Assembly: GCA_963576725.1 (NCBI GenBank)
Contig: OY755244.1
Span: 82,393,121 to 82,457,120, forward strand
Reading direction: 5' to 3'
Length of the DNA: 64,000 bases
DNA from: Azorinus chamasolen
Taxonomy: Eukaryota > Mollusca > Bivalvia > Cardiida > Solecurtidae
The notes under the pieces were generated by a model. That model saw only the letters and a program-made list of their open reading frames with translations, ran no database searches and was not told the origin of the DNA. This document shows, piece by piece, positions 43,688 to 55,653 of the stretch. The position numbers and the translations under genes were made by a program. The stretch's first letter is position 1; the number at the start of each line of letters is the position of its first letter.

Positions 43688-45707
43688 TACGGTGGCACTG
43701 AGGTGACATATGCAAGATTTTTTTTCAAGTTTGTTTTCCCGAGATAATTTTTTTTATTATCTCGAGAATACGAAAAAAAGTTCGTTTTTACGAGATAATT
43801 TTTTTTATTATCTCGAGAAAACGAAACAAAGTTCGTTTTCCTGAGATAATTTTTTTTATTATCTCAAGAAAACGAAGTAGTTCGTTTTGACGAGATAAAA
43901 AAAAATATTATCTCAAGAAAACGAAACAAAGTTCGTTTTCCTGAGATAATTTTTTTTATTATCTCGTCAAAACGAAGTAGTTCGTTTTGACGAGATAAAA
44001 AAAAATATTATCTCAAGAAAACGAAACAAAGTTCGTTTTCCTGAGATAATTTTTTTTATTATCTCAAGAAAACGAAGTAGTTCGTTTTGACGAGATAAAA
44101 AAAAATATTATCTCAAGAAAACGAAACAAAGTTCGTTTTCCTGAGATAATTTTTTTTATTATCTCAAGAAAACAAAGTAGTTCGTTTTGACGAGATAAAA
44201 AAATTTATTATCTCGAGAAAACGAAAAAAGTTCGTTTTCATGAGATAATTATTTTTATTATCTCAAGAAAACGAAGTAGTTCGTTTTAACGAGATAAAAA
44301 AAATTATTATCTCGAGAAAACGAAATAGTTCGTTTTAACGAGATAAAAAAAATTATTATCTCGAGAAAACGAAACAAAGTTCGTTTTCCTGAGATAATTT
44401 TTTAAGTCGTGCGCACGACTTAATAAGCCAATCAGAACCCTCCGTCAGAGTCAATTGTTCATCTATGGGGTTTCTCGTTTCCCGCTTAGCGAGGCTCGAT
44501 AGATTTGCAAACACTTTTGACCTAGATCAGACAACAAGTAACAGGCGCCTGATCAGGATCTAAGCTGTTTGATACTCGAGCAATATAATTTTCCCAAAGT
44601 AAGCGAATCAGAAGAAGTGAAAGTGAATTATTTTTGCAGCGTGATAAGAGTTATCCCTTTCCTCGATATATACGCATTTATCACCACCTTTGCAAACAAA
44701 GAAGACCCGCATCAGACAGTTCGTATAGCAGCTACCAGATCAGGGTCTATTATGTTTCCTTAGAAAATGTCATAAATCAAGATTTTAACTTTCTACTCCA
44801 GAGTAGACCCTGAACAGATAGCTCCTGAAGGATTTGTCTAACCAGGGTCTTCTATGTTTGCTTAGAACATATACTAAAATATAGAATATAGGCTAGATCT
44901 ACTTCCTCAAAAATCTTATCAGTTTGCTCCTAAATAAAGATTTATTATATCGGTATATTCATAGTGATGGAGCCTTTCACGAATAGCCATGTAGGAGTGC
45001 ATGGGTTAATATGAAGAATCGCAGTTGTGTATAAACCTGTTGAAAGCCGGGAAGATGTATTCGACATATGGGAAACGGATGGACGCTATCCATAAACAAT
45101 TTAACCCTTTCCTTCATAGTTTCTATTAAAACTTAATTTTAGGTAGATCTAGTTATATAGATTTACATGCATTCATAAGGGTAGAAACTCTCTTAAATAT
45201 TTATGGAGGAAATGGTTAGCGTATCAACGCGACTAACATTTGCGCCTATTGAAAATTGTATAGGCCTACATGTACTTTGGTCTCATATCTAACCAATCTG
45301 ATTCACAGCTTTTGTATAGTAAACCAATTACAAGCCTTATTTAGAACTTCTCAACGTCATACTACTACTAATACGCGTCATAGTGATGTTTGCTACGTCA
45401 CGGTAACGTTATACGCAATTATGACGTCATATAAGTTGATCCCTTGTCTCGGCCACGTTCTCATAGGCCTCAAATACTTGCGAAAACTGTTGACTCTGAT
45501 GGAGGGTTCTGATTGGCTTATTAAGTCGTGCGCACGACTTAAAAAATTATCTCAGGAAAACGAACTTTGTTTCGTTTTCTCGAGATAATAAAAAAAATTA
45601 TCTCGTAAAAACGAACTCCTTCGTTTTCTTGAGATAATAAAAAAAATTATCTCATGAAAACGAACTTGAAAAAAAAATCTTGCATATGTCACCTCAGTGC
45701 CACCGTA
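43688..45707. mobile_element. 2.02-kb foldback element with 6-bp target-site duplication
   Basis: The termini 'tacggtggcactgaggtgac' (43688) and 'gtcacctcagtgccaccgta' (ending 45707) are perfect inverted repeats, flanked by direct GGTAGA on both sides (43682-43687 and 45708-45713). Each arm continues into an array of short palindromes of the form 'gagataa(t/a)n' ... 'ttatctc' alternating with 'gaaaacgaa' / 'ttcgtttt'. Left arm to about 44459, right arm from about 45487. The arms end at the matching inner palindrome 'aagtcgtgcgcacgactt' plus 'aataagccaatcagaaccct'. The ~1-kb middle holds TTAACCC-family cores (about 44510-44575, 44690-44760, 44797-44865) and no transposase. The ORF at 45256-45588 is unrecognised. 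Confidence 0.9.
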
Positions 45708-46740
45708 GGTAGATGAATAGATATTTTATACTTAAGAAGAATAAATGGTATCCATAGCACCTGTTTGGTGACTTGAAGCACGCTGTTTTTTCACATATTC
45801 TGAATTCATTAAACATGCTGTTGTGCAGTCAAATTTAACGTAAATTGAAAGCCAAAATATGTTTCTATGAAATAAATATAATCTTATAACGGTAACTTAT
45901 GAACAAGTATCAACCCAACAATGATTTTCTCAAAATTTCACGTGTTTTTGGGTCATTGACAAACGTTCGTTCACCCCGGTTTCACTATATCACAGCAATA
46001 ACCTGGCAATTTGCAGTTTAAAAAATGGCGTGGTTCTATAAAACGAATAAATTCTATCACCCACCTCCATGTTTTTAGTGCCCAGCATCAAAAGAATGAT
46101 GTAAAACTAGCGAGTTTTGTCAGCTTCAAATCGTCGAGAAAGATTTCCCAACTTTTCCTTCGCTCATCCAATGAAATGGCTCCATTCAAATTTGTTGTAA
46201 AATGACAGCATCCTAAATAGAAACATAACGACAGACGGAAAGGCCGATGTTGCTAGTTGCTTACTTATTTAGAGGACAATACAAATGGAGATTGGTGATA
46301 TAATTGGGTTGTTTTATTAATACATTATTAAGCTGTATGGACGGTCAAAAGTACGTTTTTAAGAAATATGGGATATCTATTTTCAAAACCAATTAGACCT
46401 TTGTGTAAAGCAATAACATGCAATTAATTACTGTTGAAATTGGCATTTTAAAACAAATGATTGGTTTGTTAATGTTACAAACAAAACACGTACCTCGCGA
46501 TAAGAAACATCGGCTTGAATTAAGCCCACATTTGTACGACAGACCCCCAGCAGAGCTATTGAAAAAGTGTCCTGATAACGGTTGTAAGTGGACACTTTTG
46601 TACGCACGTGATTCTTGTGGTTAAAACCTATCTACCTAGGATTTGATTTGGGTGAACCAAGGGGAAAACATTTTGTACTCATTTGTGAAATATTCATTTT
46701 TAATCAAAATTAAAAGTCTACAACGTACTGTCGTACAAGT
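45708..46740. other. no gene seen
   Basis: AT-rich. A partial copy of the hairpin-arm sequence ('gtcctgataacggttgtaag' at 46569) followed by 'tggacacttttgtacg' is the only structure noticed. Confidence 0.4.
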
Positions 46741-46749
46741 AAAATACAT

Positions 46750-46916
46750 GTACTCGTCTTACCACCAAAGTGTCTTCTTACAACCGTTATCAGGACAGTT
46801 TGTTCGCATGACCTCAGACAAGTGTCCTCGGCTACGCCTCGGACACGTCTTCGGTCATGCGAACAAACTGTCCTGATAACAGTTGTAAGAAGACACTTTG
46901 GTAGTAAGACTCGTAC
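46750..46916. repeat. 64-bp-arm hairpin with inner palindrome
   Basis: Left arm 46750-46813 and right arm 46853-46916 are reverse complements with about two mismatches. The 39-nt loop contains its own palindrome 'gtgtcctcggctacgcctcg' + 'gacac'. Confidence 0.9.
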
Positions 46917-47249
46917 TGTATCTATTTCTTATAGCACTTTCTTGAAGAGATAATCGTGGCATCTTCTGTTTTCACATAGCCGTGTGAATTTCTCGTACTG
47001 TCGGCCATGTGCGATTTCATTTCCGGTCACAGCTCGATTTTCACGTGCATTTTTAGCTTTTAATTGAATTACGCAATGAAATGTATCCTTGGCTCATTTA
47101 TTTAAAAATAAATAGTATGTTATATCGACATAGCTGTATGTAACGAGTGTGCAAAATTTATTTGAAAAATATTAAGGAATGAATAAATAAATGGTATTTT
47201 CATACTGGTACACTTAAATAAGTGTCGCTGAGTGTACAAGAATTGATAT

Positions 47250-47632
47250 ATGTACGTTCAAATTACTATTCTTACAGATGTAACAATATCACTGATGTAC
47301 CGAGATTCAGTACTTCAGTACTGTCAAATATGGTAAGAAAAGTTTCCAGGTCTGGAACAGCTTACCAAATGCTACTACAGAGTATGGCGAGTTCAAGAGG
47401 CTGATCCGGATCGGGACCTGGAGTGGTACTCATTGCAAATGTTCTATGTGTGTTTGAGCTACTTTGTGTTTTCATATTGTTTGCAGTATTTTTATATTAT
47501 CTTATTTTATACACTTGTATACCTGTTCAAACTTCTGACCTATATATATATATATTTTAATTTCTTCCTGATATCTGTATGGTCCGATACTTCTGTACAG
47601 CATAATTGTTTGACATGATAGACAGTGCAGAC
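47250..47632 (+). pseudogene. LINE ORF2 C-terminal fragment and 3' UTR
   Basis: After one frame change, the frame from 47334 reads YGKKSFQVWNSLPNATTEYG then EFKRLIRIGTW. This resembles the extreme C-terminus of CR1/L2-like reverse transcriptase proteins ('F...WNSLP...' then 'FK..L'). It is followed by T-rich sequence like a LINE 3' UTR. Short and frameshifted. Confidence 0.55.
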
Positions 47633-47872
47633 CATTCAAGAGTCATCTAATGTGATCTGTATTGCAACATATGAGCTTGATCAGGTAGACTTGTGCTAGA
47701 TAAGTTCTAAATGCTTGCAGATGCTTTTCTGTTATTTGTGTAATTGTAGCATGACCTTTCTGTACCTTTGATTTATTCTATGCATGATACGAGAGCTGGA
47801 ACCAGTGCTAGGAAAGTATTCTGGTGTAAAACTAATATTTTGCATGCCTGAGTTTTTCCTGCCTGTAATTTC

Positions 47873-49036
47873 AGCTCACCGGAGCACAAAGTGCTCACGG
47901 TGAGCTTTTGTGATCGCCTGATGTCCGTCGTCCGTCGGCGTGAGTCGTCCGTCGCCAATCATTTGAACCTTTAAAACTTCTGTGGATCTACAGGGCTCTC
48001 AGCTTTCATCTTTGGCACATAGCATCATCTGTAGGCCCTCTACAAATATTATATTAATTATGTCCGGGGTCAAAGTTGGCCCCACCCCCAAAGGGGTGCC
48101 TTTTTCTGTAGAAACATAGTGAAAGCTTTGAAAATCCTCTCTGAAATTAAGATGTTCTTAGCATTCATATTTGGCACATAGCATTGCCCCTAATGTGAAA
48201 ATTAGACCCGCCCCAGGGGTGGCCAGTTTTCAATACAGAGATATACTGATAACTTTCAAAAGCTTCTCCTTTGGAACTGGAAAGTTATCAACGAAGCATC
48301 ATGTTCGGGTCCTCTACTAGGGTTATATAGGTTGGGCCCCTGACGTCATAATTGGCCTCACCCCAGGTGTTGTCAGTTTTCTAGCAAATTTATAGCAGCC
48401 TGTACGTTTGGAGTAAAGATGTCAAGCAGTGCTGTTTGATTGACCTAGTGGCTATTTGTATTTTAGTATACAGGTAATGATTGGGGGGGGGGGGGGCAGT
48501 CATGCTCTGAAGAAAGGAGCCTGAGATACAAAGACACTGTGGATTATGCGTAGGGACGAATAGTTAGGATTAATCCTTTGCTTCATAAATACGCCTTTCT
48601 ATGCCATTGCAGACATAGTAGACCCAGCTCATTGCATCTACTATATGAGCCGTCTGGTCAGGGTATGCTTTGTTTGTTTTGCTTAATATATGATACAATA
48701 TAGATATGATCAATATGATTATGATCATGTGTCCATGTGCTGATTTAAGAAAAATAGTCTACTTAATTTTCATGACATCGTGGTTTCTCGCATGCATATT
48801 CATGGATAAAAGGGTTAACAACAAGGTTGTCCCCAAGGCCAGGAGTGGAGTGTTTTAAATAGAAACATATTGTGAAAATTCCTCTACAAAAGTCGTATGG
48901 ATTATGGCCCGAGGGCAGAATGAGGCCTACCTCAGCGGTGGCCAGTTTTTCTATAGAAACACTGTGAAAATTTGCAAATCCTCTCCTCTGTTTGTCTGGT
49001 GAGAAATATTAGAGCTATCATGGCCCTCTTATTTGG
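47873..49036. repeat. 'gtgagcttttgtgatcgcc' dispersed element with nested MITE
   Basis: Opens with the palindrome 'gctcaccggagcacaaagtg' + 'ctcacggtgagc' (47875) and 'cctgatgtccgtcgtccgtc'. Sub-units with 'catctttggcacatagcatc' follow. It closes 'tctggtgagaaatattagag' near 48994. It is interrupted at 48569-48818 by a TTAACCC-type element ('taatcctttgcttcat' / 'ggataaaagggttaa'). Confidence 0.7.
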
Positions 49037-49179
49037 TTTATTTGTCAGTTTTATTAGTCTTTTTATGCTTACCAGAGTATAGTTGATCTTTTATTACAAT
49101 TTTTATGATACTTAGCCTTTAATTTCATACTAAACCATTGGCTTTATGCTCAGCATCTGCTATTTCAGTCGGAGACTGA

Positions 49180-49632
49180 GGACAGGGCTAGAGGGCATGT
49201 ACTGTGGACTTGGGTATGTCTATGTACAAGCATCGTATTTGGTTGTATTTTGTTAAGTCAATGGAATTAACTCATACTTCAATAAGTTTGGAATTTGTAC
49301 GAGTTACTTCCCTTCGACCGTCATAATGTCAAATGAACACCCCACTGACATTCTAGTTTGTTGTTTTTTCATTGCAAATTGCATGCAAGTTTTGTGATAA
49401 AATGAGCTCAGTAAATATTATATTTTGCTATTTAATGAAACTATATGTAATATACTTTTTATTTCACAGACTTTCTATTTTTACAGGTTTCTTTTTATAT
49501 AGGCTGTTTGTTTGTATTGTTAATGGATAATCTGATTATGTCGGACAATAGCTTCAAAGCTAGTGTTTATTTGTTACTGTAAACCAACTATAAATAAAGA
49601 GTATCTTATCTCATCAAGATTATCTTATCTTA
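49180..49632 (+). mobile_element. LINE 3' tail
   Basis: 'ctaaccaactataaataaagag'-like sequence near 49580 ends in reiterated TATCTTATCT (49602-49632), typical of the short-repeat termini of CR1/L2-like LINEs. 'atgtactgtggacttgggta' upstream resembles their 3' UTR. Confidence 0.45.
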
Positions 49633-49779
49633 ACTCTGTAACAGATCACAGTACAAATGAGTTCATGGTACTCATGCAGTTATATTAAACAATATCTGTA
49701 GTTTTTATCATGGTGTCTAACTGACACACATTTTTGATAAATGTATTGAGTACTCAAATGGCTCCGCAATGAACTGTTC

Positions 49780-50270
49780 TACGTTTAGATTTTACTTTTT
49801 CTTCCGGATCGTCTGTTGGTCGAGTTGCTTAAGGGCCGAGTTGTCATAATCGCTCTCCGTTTCAATCGTAATTACACGGTTCACCCCGGGAACGCATCGG
49901 AGATTTCCGAGCTTACCGAATACTTCCGATAGTGGGAAAAGATGGAAGGATATATTCCGGTTCGTGTTCGGAAGATTTCGAGAAACTCCGGTAATGGACA
50001 CACCTCCAATCGTGTTTGGAGGTGTGTTGTTGTTCAGAGATCTGATTGGATTTGAGAGTCAAGGACAAGTTATTGTTTTTCTTCACGTTAAAAAACGGTA
50101 ATTTTTAGTAATATTTTCCATTGACAGAAAATATAATAACGCCAAATTAGCGAAGTAAACACCTTGTCATTGCTCCTCATTCAACACTTGATATAGTATG
50201 GTTTGGCAAAGACTTTTTGAAAGCTCGACTTAAAAAGAAGAACGGATATTTACAGTCAAGGATAGGTAAA
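49780..50270 (+). promoter_or_regulatory. CpG-rich patch; candidate promoter/noncoding exon (possibly AASS)
   Basis: Roughly 49790-50000 is visibly richer in CpG than its AT-rich surroundings. A good donor-like 'ataggtaaatac' puts a possible exon end at 50265. The AASS coding exon at 55795 has an acceptor but no promoter-like upstream sequence, so a 5' noncoding exon here is plausible. This is inference only; the minus ORF 49792-50001 is not recognised. Confidence 0.25.
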
Positions 50271-50744
50271 TACCCATTTTGATTTTGTCTACACAGTCGA
50301 TACTGTAATCAAGCCAATAACTGTGTGTCACGTACATGTTTCGAGAACACATTCACACTCTTACCGTCGTAATGGAACACAGAGCACTTGGCATAATTGC
50401 TTACAGTGTAGACCCAGATTATGTACAGTACAGTATGCATAATTCTGTGTACACTCAGATAATAGTAGTATGTAATCTAGCTAGATCTTTACTATATTCA
50501 TTTCTTGGGCAGATTGCCAAAGGAAAACTGACAAAATATAACTTTCACCATGGCAGAACCTGTGGAACCACATCTATTTTATGAACAGAGCAGTCTGATC
50601 TGACAGCACCTATACAGCGCTAGCACTCCTCTTATAAATGTGGTTATAGATGAAGTTTTATGACGGCATAATTAATTATGAACAAGGCAGAAAATATAGA
50701 ATCAGATCATTCCATAAGCACGCAGAACAGACCCTGATCACAGA
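50271..50744. other. repeat-rich spacer
   Basis: Palindromic-family fragments at about 50580-50630 ('gaacagagcagtctgatctg') and 50710-50740 ('agcacgcagaacagaccctg'). The second is cut by the LTR at 50745. Confidence 0.45.
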
Positions 50745-50903
50745 TGTAATGTTTGTATTGCTACATGTGTTGAGTATCAGACCTTTAAAGGGATGGTATT
50801 TATAACAGACCCTAATGGGATAAGTTTACTATGTTTATTTACTCCTGCATAATATACTAGCAACTAACATGTACACGCATACCGCATTCTACAGACATAC
50901 ATG
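50745..50903 (-). mobile_element. 3' LTR of Ty3/Gypsy element
   Basis: Matches 55492-55653 with about five substitutions and two small indels. It starts 'tgtaatgtttgtattgctac' on +. The outer end is not certain because similarity continues a few bases beyond 'cgcattctaca'. Confidence 0.8.
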
Positions 50904-51762
50904 AAGTATAAACAGATGTATAGCAGTTCTAATGAAACAACGTTCAGTGTGAAAAGGATAAAAGATCCTGAGATAAAACTATGAAAATCCTTTGAAATCC
51001 ATAAAAGAAAACATGTTACTGTAATTAGCAGTCACTTGATAGTCTGTTCTATGTTCCTTCCCAGGCAAATGGATGTTAACCTGCGGTCAGCCATAAGGTT
51101 TCAAAGTCTGAGGAGAGAAGACTCGCTTTATCTAGAGATTGTAATCTAAGCATACCACATTTGCAAATTTGTAACTGACAGAGTCAATAAATCCGTGTCT
51201 TTGAGTCTTTGCCGCAAAACTAATGAAAATATTTCACAGCATTTTACACGGGATTGCCGTGATATTGATATCCGGGTGTGGTTATAAAGTTCCAAGAAAA
51301 ATAGAGAAAATATGTATGAGAAATCCCACAAATGTGCGAACAACCGTTTGACCATGGCTTGTGAATCAATATTTAAGATCAAAGGAAGTCAAGTCTGAGA
51401 TTATATATATATAACAGAACTAGATTTAACCTTGTGAAGGTAATGTGCGAGATTGTGATTTTGCTCTAGAGGTCAAACGCTGTAGGCACAATTGGTTCAC
51501 ATAACACATGTAAATTAAAGCAAGGCATTATTATAGCCTTTTAGTATAACACATTTTCAACATATAACTAGCTCCACTGAATATACAGGTAATCCAATCA
51601 CACGAAATGTATGAATATTATTCACTGAATATAGATTAAAACACACATTTGTAACAGGTTTTATTATGACATGTGGCAATTTTAATCCAAATATCGTTTA
51701 GGACGACGTCATTGTCTGTGCGACCGTCGTAATGCAGGCAGAGTTGGCTCCACGGCTTGGTT
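50904..51762 (-). other. 3' noncoding region of the Ty3/Gypsy element
   Basis: Between the integrase stop and the 3' LTR there is about 860 bp without recognisable coding sequence (no envelope-like ORF). No clear polypurine tract was found next to the LTR. Confidence 0.5.
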
Positions 51763-52860
51763 TCAGACTGCCTGCTGACATTGATCGTACGACGGTACCA
51801 ATTTAAAGTGAGATGCGTTGCGTGTTATCATGCGATCCTTGTATTTAGCAGTTATCATTGAACCTTTTCGATATAGCACTTTCCCGGGCACTGGATGAAA
51901 GGGAGTGTCCAGTTTATTTTGTTGTCTTTGTTTCATGAGCACACTGTCTCCAGGTTTCAGAATGCACTGCTTAGTTTTTCGACGATTGTCTGCATATTGT
52001 TTGTTCTTTGCTTTTGCTCTACTATCTCTCATTCTGATGTAAGTATCCTTTTTGTTTACTCTGAACTGTGGTAGTTTAGTTTTGATTTTTCGGTTAAACA
52101 AAATCTCAGCAGGAGACATGCCGGTACTTGGATGTGGAGTATTTCTGTAATTTAGATGAAACTTTGAAAGTTCTGTTTTGTAGTTGTGTCGTTGCGCGTT
52201 GGCGGTTTTGATAGCTTTTGCTAACGGTTTCATGAAAGCTTCTACTGTTCCATTAGCCATAGGGTGCAAGGGCGTGATTTTTCGATGCCTGAATCCGAAT
52301 CTAAGTGCAAAATCAGCAAACATGTGGCTGTTGAATGGAGCGCCATTATCGCTCTTGATGATGTCTGGAATTCCGAAAATCAAAAGTACAGATTCTAGTC
52401 TCTGGATAACATTGTCCGCGGTGATGTTTGTCAATCTTTCAATCACTGGGAATCGGCTGTAGTCATCGATTATGACCATGAAATAGTCTCCAGATGGAAA
52501 AGGACCACAAAAGTCTACTGACAACTCGACCCACGGTTTCTGTGGTAATGGAGTAGATTTGATCGGATCTGGAGTTGAAGATGGGGATACTGACATACAC
52601 GGAATACAGCTTTTGCAGATTTCATCTATGTATGGAAACCAGCAACTTTTGCGTAGCAAAGATTTACACCTTACTCTTCCCTGATGACCTTCGTGTGCTA
52701 GGTCAACGACCTGACGCTGCAGCAATTCTGGAATGCACAGGCGCGTGCTGCATAATAACACTTGACTGACCTCCATGTAAACTACTGTTAATTCACCTGA
52801 GACTTGGAAATAGCAGCGATAAATGTCACTTTTGTTCTGAAGCTGTTTGCGCCATGCATT
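51763..52860 (-). pseudogene. Ty3/Gypsy integrase (part of decayed pol)
   Basis: Visible in order: an HHCC zinc-binding region (AHEGHQG ... CKSCIPC), then the catalytic core with the three acidic positions (VDFCGPF; SDNGAPF; GTVEAF), then a basic C-terminal region. This end is one open frame to a stop at 51763. Around 52810-52870 the frame changes relative to the preceding RNase H segment, so pol cannot be translated as one protein. The family resembles the 'K02A2.6-like' pol proteins often annotated in invertebrate genomes. On the minus strand, opposite to AASS. Confidence 0.85.
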
Positions 52861-53492
52861 TTCTTGCGAGTGATTATGACGGATTGCATAATATTGTCTT
52901 TTTGTGCAGCTTTGATTACGTCCAAAATTGTAAGGGAATTTGGCACTGAAGCATGAGCGATAAATTTGACATATTCTTCGGCGATGGTTCCGATCTGGCA
53001 TTTGTTAACTGGGTGCCTTGAGCAATAATCTGAGATCATGATATTTCCTGGACGGTACTTGACCATGTAATTGTAGGTCGTTAAGTTGAGCCTCCATCGT
53101 TCAAGACGTGCTGACTGAATTTGTTTCGTGTTGTTGAAAATTGACTCCAATGGCTTGTGGTCAGATATGATGATAAACGGCTTACCGAACCGGTATAGGT
53201 GGAAATGCTGACATCCCCACACACAGGCTAAAGCTTCGCGCTCCGTTTAGCTGTATCTTTGCTCAACTGGTGAAAGCGATCGGCTACCGTATGACATGAT
53301 TTTGTTTTCTTGAACTAGAATTGCAGAAATTCCAACAGGACTTGCATCAACCCATATTTCTGATTGCTTTTTCGGGTCAAAGTACGCCATGACAGTTTCA
53401 CTGATCAGGGCGTTTTTCAGCTGACTGAATGCCTTTTCTTGTTCGTCCGTCCATTCAAATAGAGTATTGTGGTGTGTGAGACGCCTCAGTGG
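52861..53492 (-). pseudogene. Ty3/Gypsy RNase H region (broken)
   Basis: The segment carries RNase H-type motifs (VDASPVG near 53345; SDHKPLESIF near 53165; SARLERWRLNL; YRPGNIMISDYCSRHP). An in-frame TAA separates it from the reverse transcriptase (about 53490-53492) and another interrupts it near 53248, so it is inactive. Confidence 0.8.
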
Positions 53493-54200
53493 TTATGAGA
53501 TTGTTGAGTAATTGTCAATGAAGCGAGACACATAATTTGTCATACCCAGAAAACTCCTGACTTCGGCTTGATTTTTCGGGTTCTCCATGCTTTTAATGCA
53601 TTTGACCTTTTCTGGATCGGGGGAAATTCCTGACTCTGAAAACACGTACCCATAGAATTTAATTTTAGTCTTTCCAAATTCACACTTCCTTTGGTTCAAA
53701 GTTAGATTTCTTTCACTCAGTCTCGAGAGAAGAGCTTTTAGGTTTGTGTCATGCTCTTTGCGAGTTGGCCCATGCACAATAATATCGTCACTGATATTGA
53801 GTGTTTTGCTCAGTCCTTGAAGTGCCTGGCGGATTTCATTTTGAAATATTTCTGGTGCGACACTTACTCCGAAATTGAGCCTTTTATAACGACGGAGTCC
53901 GACGTGCGTTGCAAAGACTGTCATGTTTCGCGATTCCTCCGAAAGTTCAAGCTGATGAAAACCGTTGTTCAGATCGACTTTTGAGAATACTGTAGAGCCG
54001 TTTAACTCTAATATGATTTCATCTATTGTTGGGGTGACGTGTCTTTCTCGTTTCAAGGCGTGGTTTGCTTTTCTCATGTCAACGCAAAGTCTGATTTCAT
54101 TTGGAGGTTTTGGTGCAACCACTAGGTTCGAAACCCATGGCGTAGGACCCTCGACTTTCTCTATAACATCAAGTTCCTCCAAGTGGTCGAGTTCAAGCTC
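53493..54200 (-). pseudogene. Ty3/Gypsy reverse transcriptase (broken)
   Basis: Reverse-transcriptase motifs in order: GPTPWVSNLVVAPKP, IRLCVDMRKAN, TVFSKVDLNNGFHQLEL, FGVSVAPEIFQ, the catalytic box as ISDDIIVHG (Tyr/Ala-Asp-Asp type with Ser), and FYGYVFSESGISPDPEKV, FLGMTNYVSRFI. A TAA at 54201-54203 splits it from the protease frame and another ends it near 53492. Confidence 0.9.
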
Positions 54201-54203
54201 TAA

Positions 54204-54722
54204 TTATTCGCGAATGTGAAATGGAATGCGCCTTGGTGGTTGTGTTGTCGGAACTACGGATTCATCAACATGAAATTTGATTTGTCTGTCCTTGAGTTTC
54301 CCTAGACCAGCGAAAACCGTTTTGTACTGGTCGCACAAAGTCGCGTAGTTGTCTTCGCTTGTTACCGACTTGATGACTGGTACGATCCCGAGCTCTACGG
54401 CTGTCTGATAACTGATGATATTTTCCGGCGATCCCTGGATGATGTGGAAATCTGTTGTCGTGATTTTGGTTTCTGACTCAACTTCGCACAAATATTTGCC
54501 TTTTATGGTCAATGGTTTGTTTTGGCCGAAAGCATATGCCTTTGTATCTGTTCGCCTTAATTTATGTGTTTGCCTCATTTTTCTGACCACTGCTTCATCT
54601 ATCACATTTAAGCTATTTCCTGTGTCAACAAGAAAGCTAGCACAGATCCTGTTTACTTTCAAGTCAATTTTTGGCACTTTGCTGTTTAAGACTTTCTTTA
54701 CAGATTTAATTCCAAATGTCAC
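54204..54722 (-). pseudogene. Ty3/Gypsy aspartic protease and pol N-terminus
   Basis: The protease active-site motif FLVDTGNSLNVID is followed by a linker to the reverse transcriptase. The frame is open from about 54722 and ends at the in-frame TAA just before the RT domain. No separate start is claimed, since pro-pol is normally made by readthrough or frameshift after gag. Confidence 0.8.
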
Positions 54723-54823
54723 ATTTGTCTCTTGCTTGTTTCCATTTTCACTGTCACTGTCATCTTCTACTATTTCCCGTAAATGTTTTCTTGGATTTGT
54801 CCTTAATCTTTTGCGACATACAG

Positions 54824-55453
54824 CTATGAAGTGATTCGGTTTGTGACAATAACTGCAACTAACACCAATTGCGGGACAGTGTTTTTCGTGAGGATATATT
54901 CACCTCCGCAGTTTCTACATTTTTGCTTTGGTTTAGTAGAATGCACAGTTTTGTTGAAGTGTCCATATTTCTGTGTATGCTGATTTGGCTTGTGTCCGAT
55001 TTTGTTAACTGGTATTTCTTTGTCAAAACTCTTGTCCATGGCTTTCGCCTGTTTTGATGATATCTCCATAGTCCGTGCCATTGTTAATAAAACAGTCAAT
55101 GACTTATCTTCTTCCAAACACTTCATTCTTAATTTCTTAGAAATGCAACCTTGGATGATTTGACTTTTGATTTCTCCTTCTTTGTCGGCAAATTCGCAGT
55201 TTTCCGATTTCTGTCGTAATCTAGTGGCAAATTGATCAATTGATTCATGTTGGTTTTGACTAATGTTTCGAAATTCATATCTCTCGAATTCTTTGTTCTT
55301 CTTTGGCTGAAAATGTTCTGTGAGGCTCTGTTTTACATCATCGTAGTTGGAATCGTCGCCTCCAAGATTTAATGTTTCATAAATGTCGTATACATCGTCA
55401 CCTGCGTAATGAAGCAACAATGCTTTCAGTCTTTTCTTTGACTCGATATTCAT
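54824..55453 (-). pseudogene. Ty3/Gypsy gag with frameshifted zinc knuckle
   Basis: A gag capsid-like helical region (LTEHFQPKKNKEFERYEF, QNQHESIDQFATRLRQK, QIIQGCISKKLR) is followed by a basic linker and the first half of a CCHC knuckle (CRNCGGEY). A small indel near 54890 moves the remaining Cys/His residues to another frame, so gag is broken. Upstream, near 55474-55491 on -, 'ttggcgacgaggataagc' follows the 5' LTR and fits a primer-binding/leader site. Confidence 0.85.
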
Positions 55454-55491
55454 TCCTATGAAGAGATTTTCTAGCTTATCCTCGTCGCCAA

Positions 55492-55653
55492 TGTAATGTT
55501 TGTATTGTTACATGTGTTGAGTATCAGACCCTTAAAGGGATGGTATTTATAACAGACCCTAATGGGATAAGTTTACTACGTTTATTTACTCTCGCATACT
55601 ACTAGCAACTAACATGTACACGCATACCGCATTCTACAGCTAGACATACATGA
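55492..55653 (-). mobile_element. 5' LTR of Ty3/Gypsy element
   Basis: Direct repeat of 50745-50903, including 'gatggtatttataacagacc' and 'caactaacatgtacacgcat'. It has a 4-bp insertion (ctag) near the outer end. A target-site duplication could not be fixed by eye. Confidence 0.8.

Noticed and set aside
45256..45588. 110-aa ORF inside the foldback element as a transposase
   Set aside because: No recognisable transposase motif, and its end runs into the palindromic arm.
49792..50001. Minus-strand 69-aa ORF in the CpG-rich patch
   Set aside because: No similarity recognised; open frames are expected in a locally GC-rich segment.
50904..51762. Envelope gene in the Ty3/Gypsy element
   Set aside because: No ORF with a signal peptide or membrane segment between integrase and LTR.
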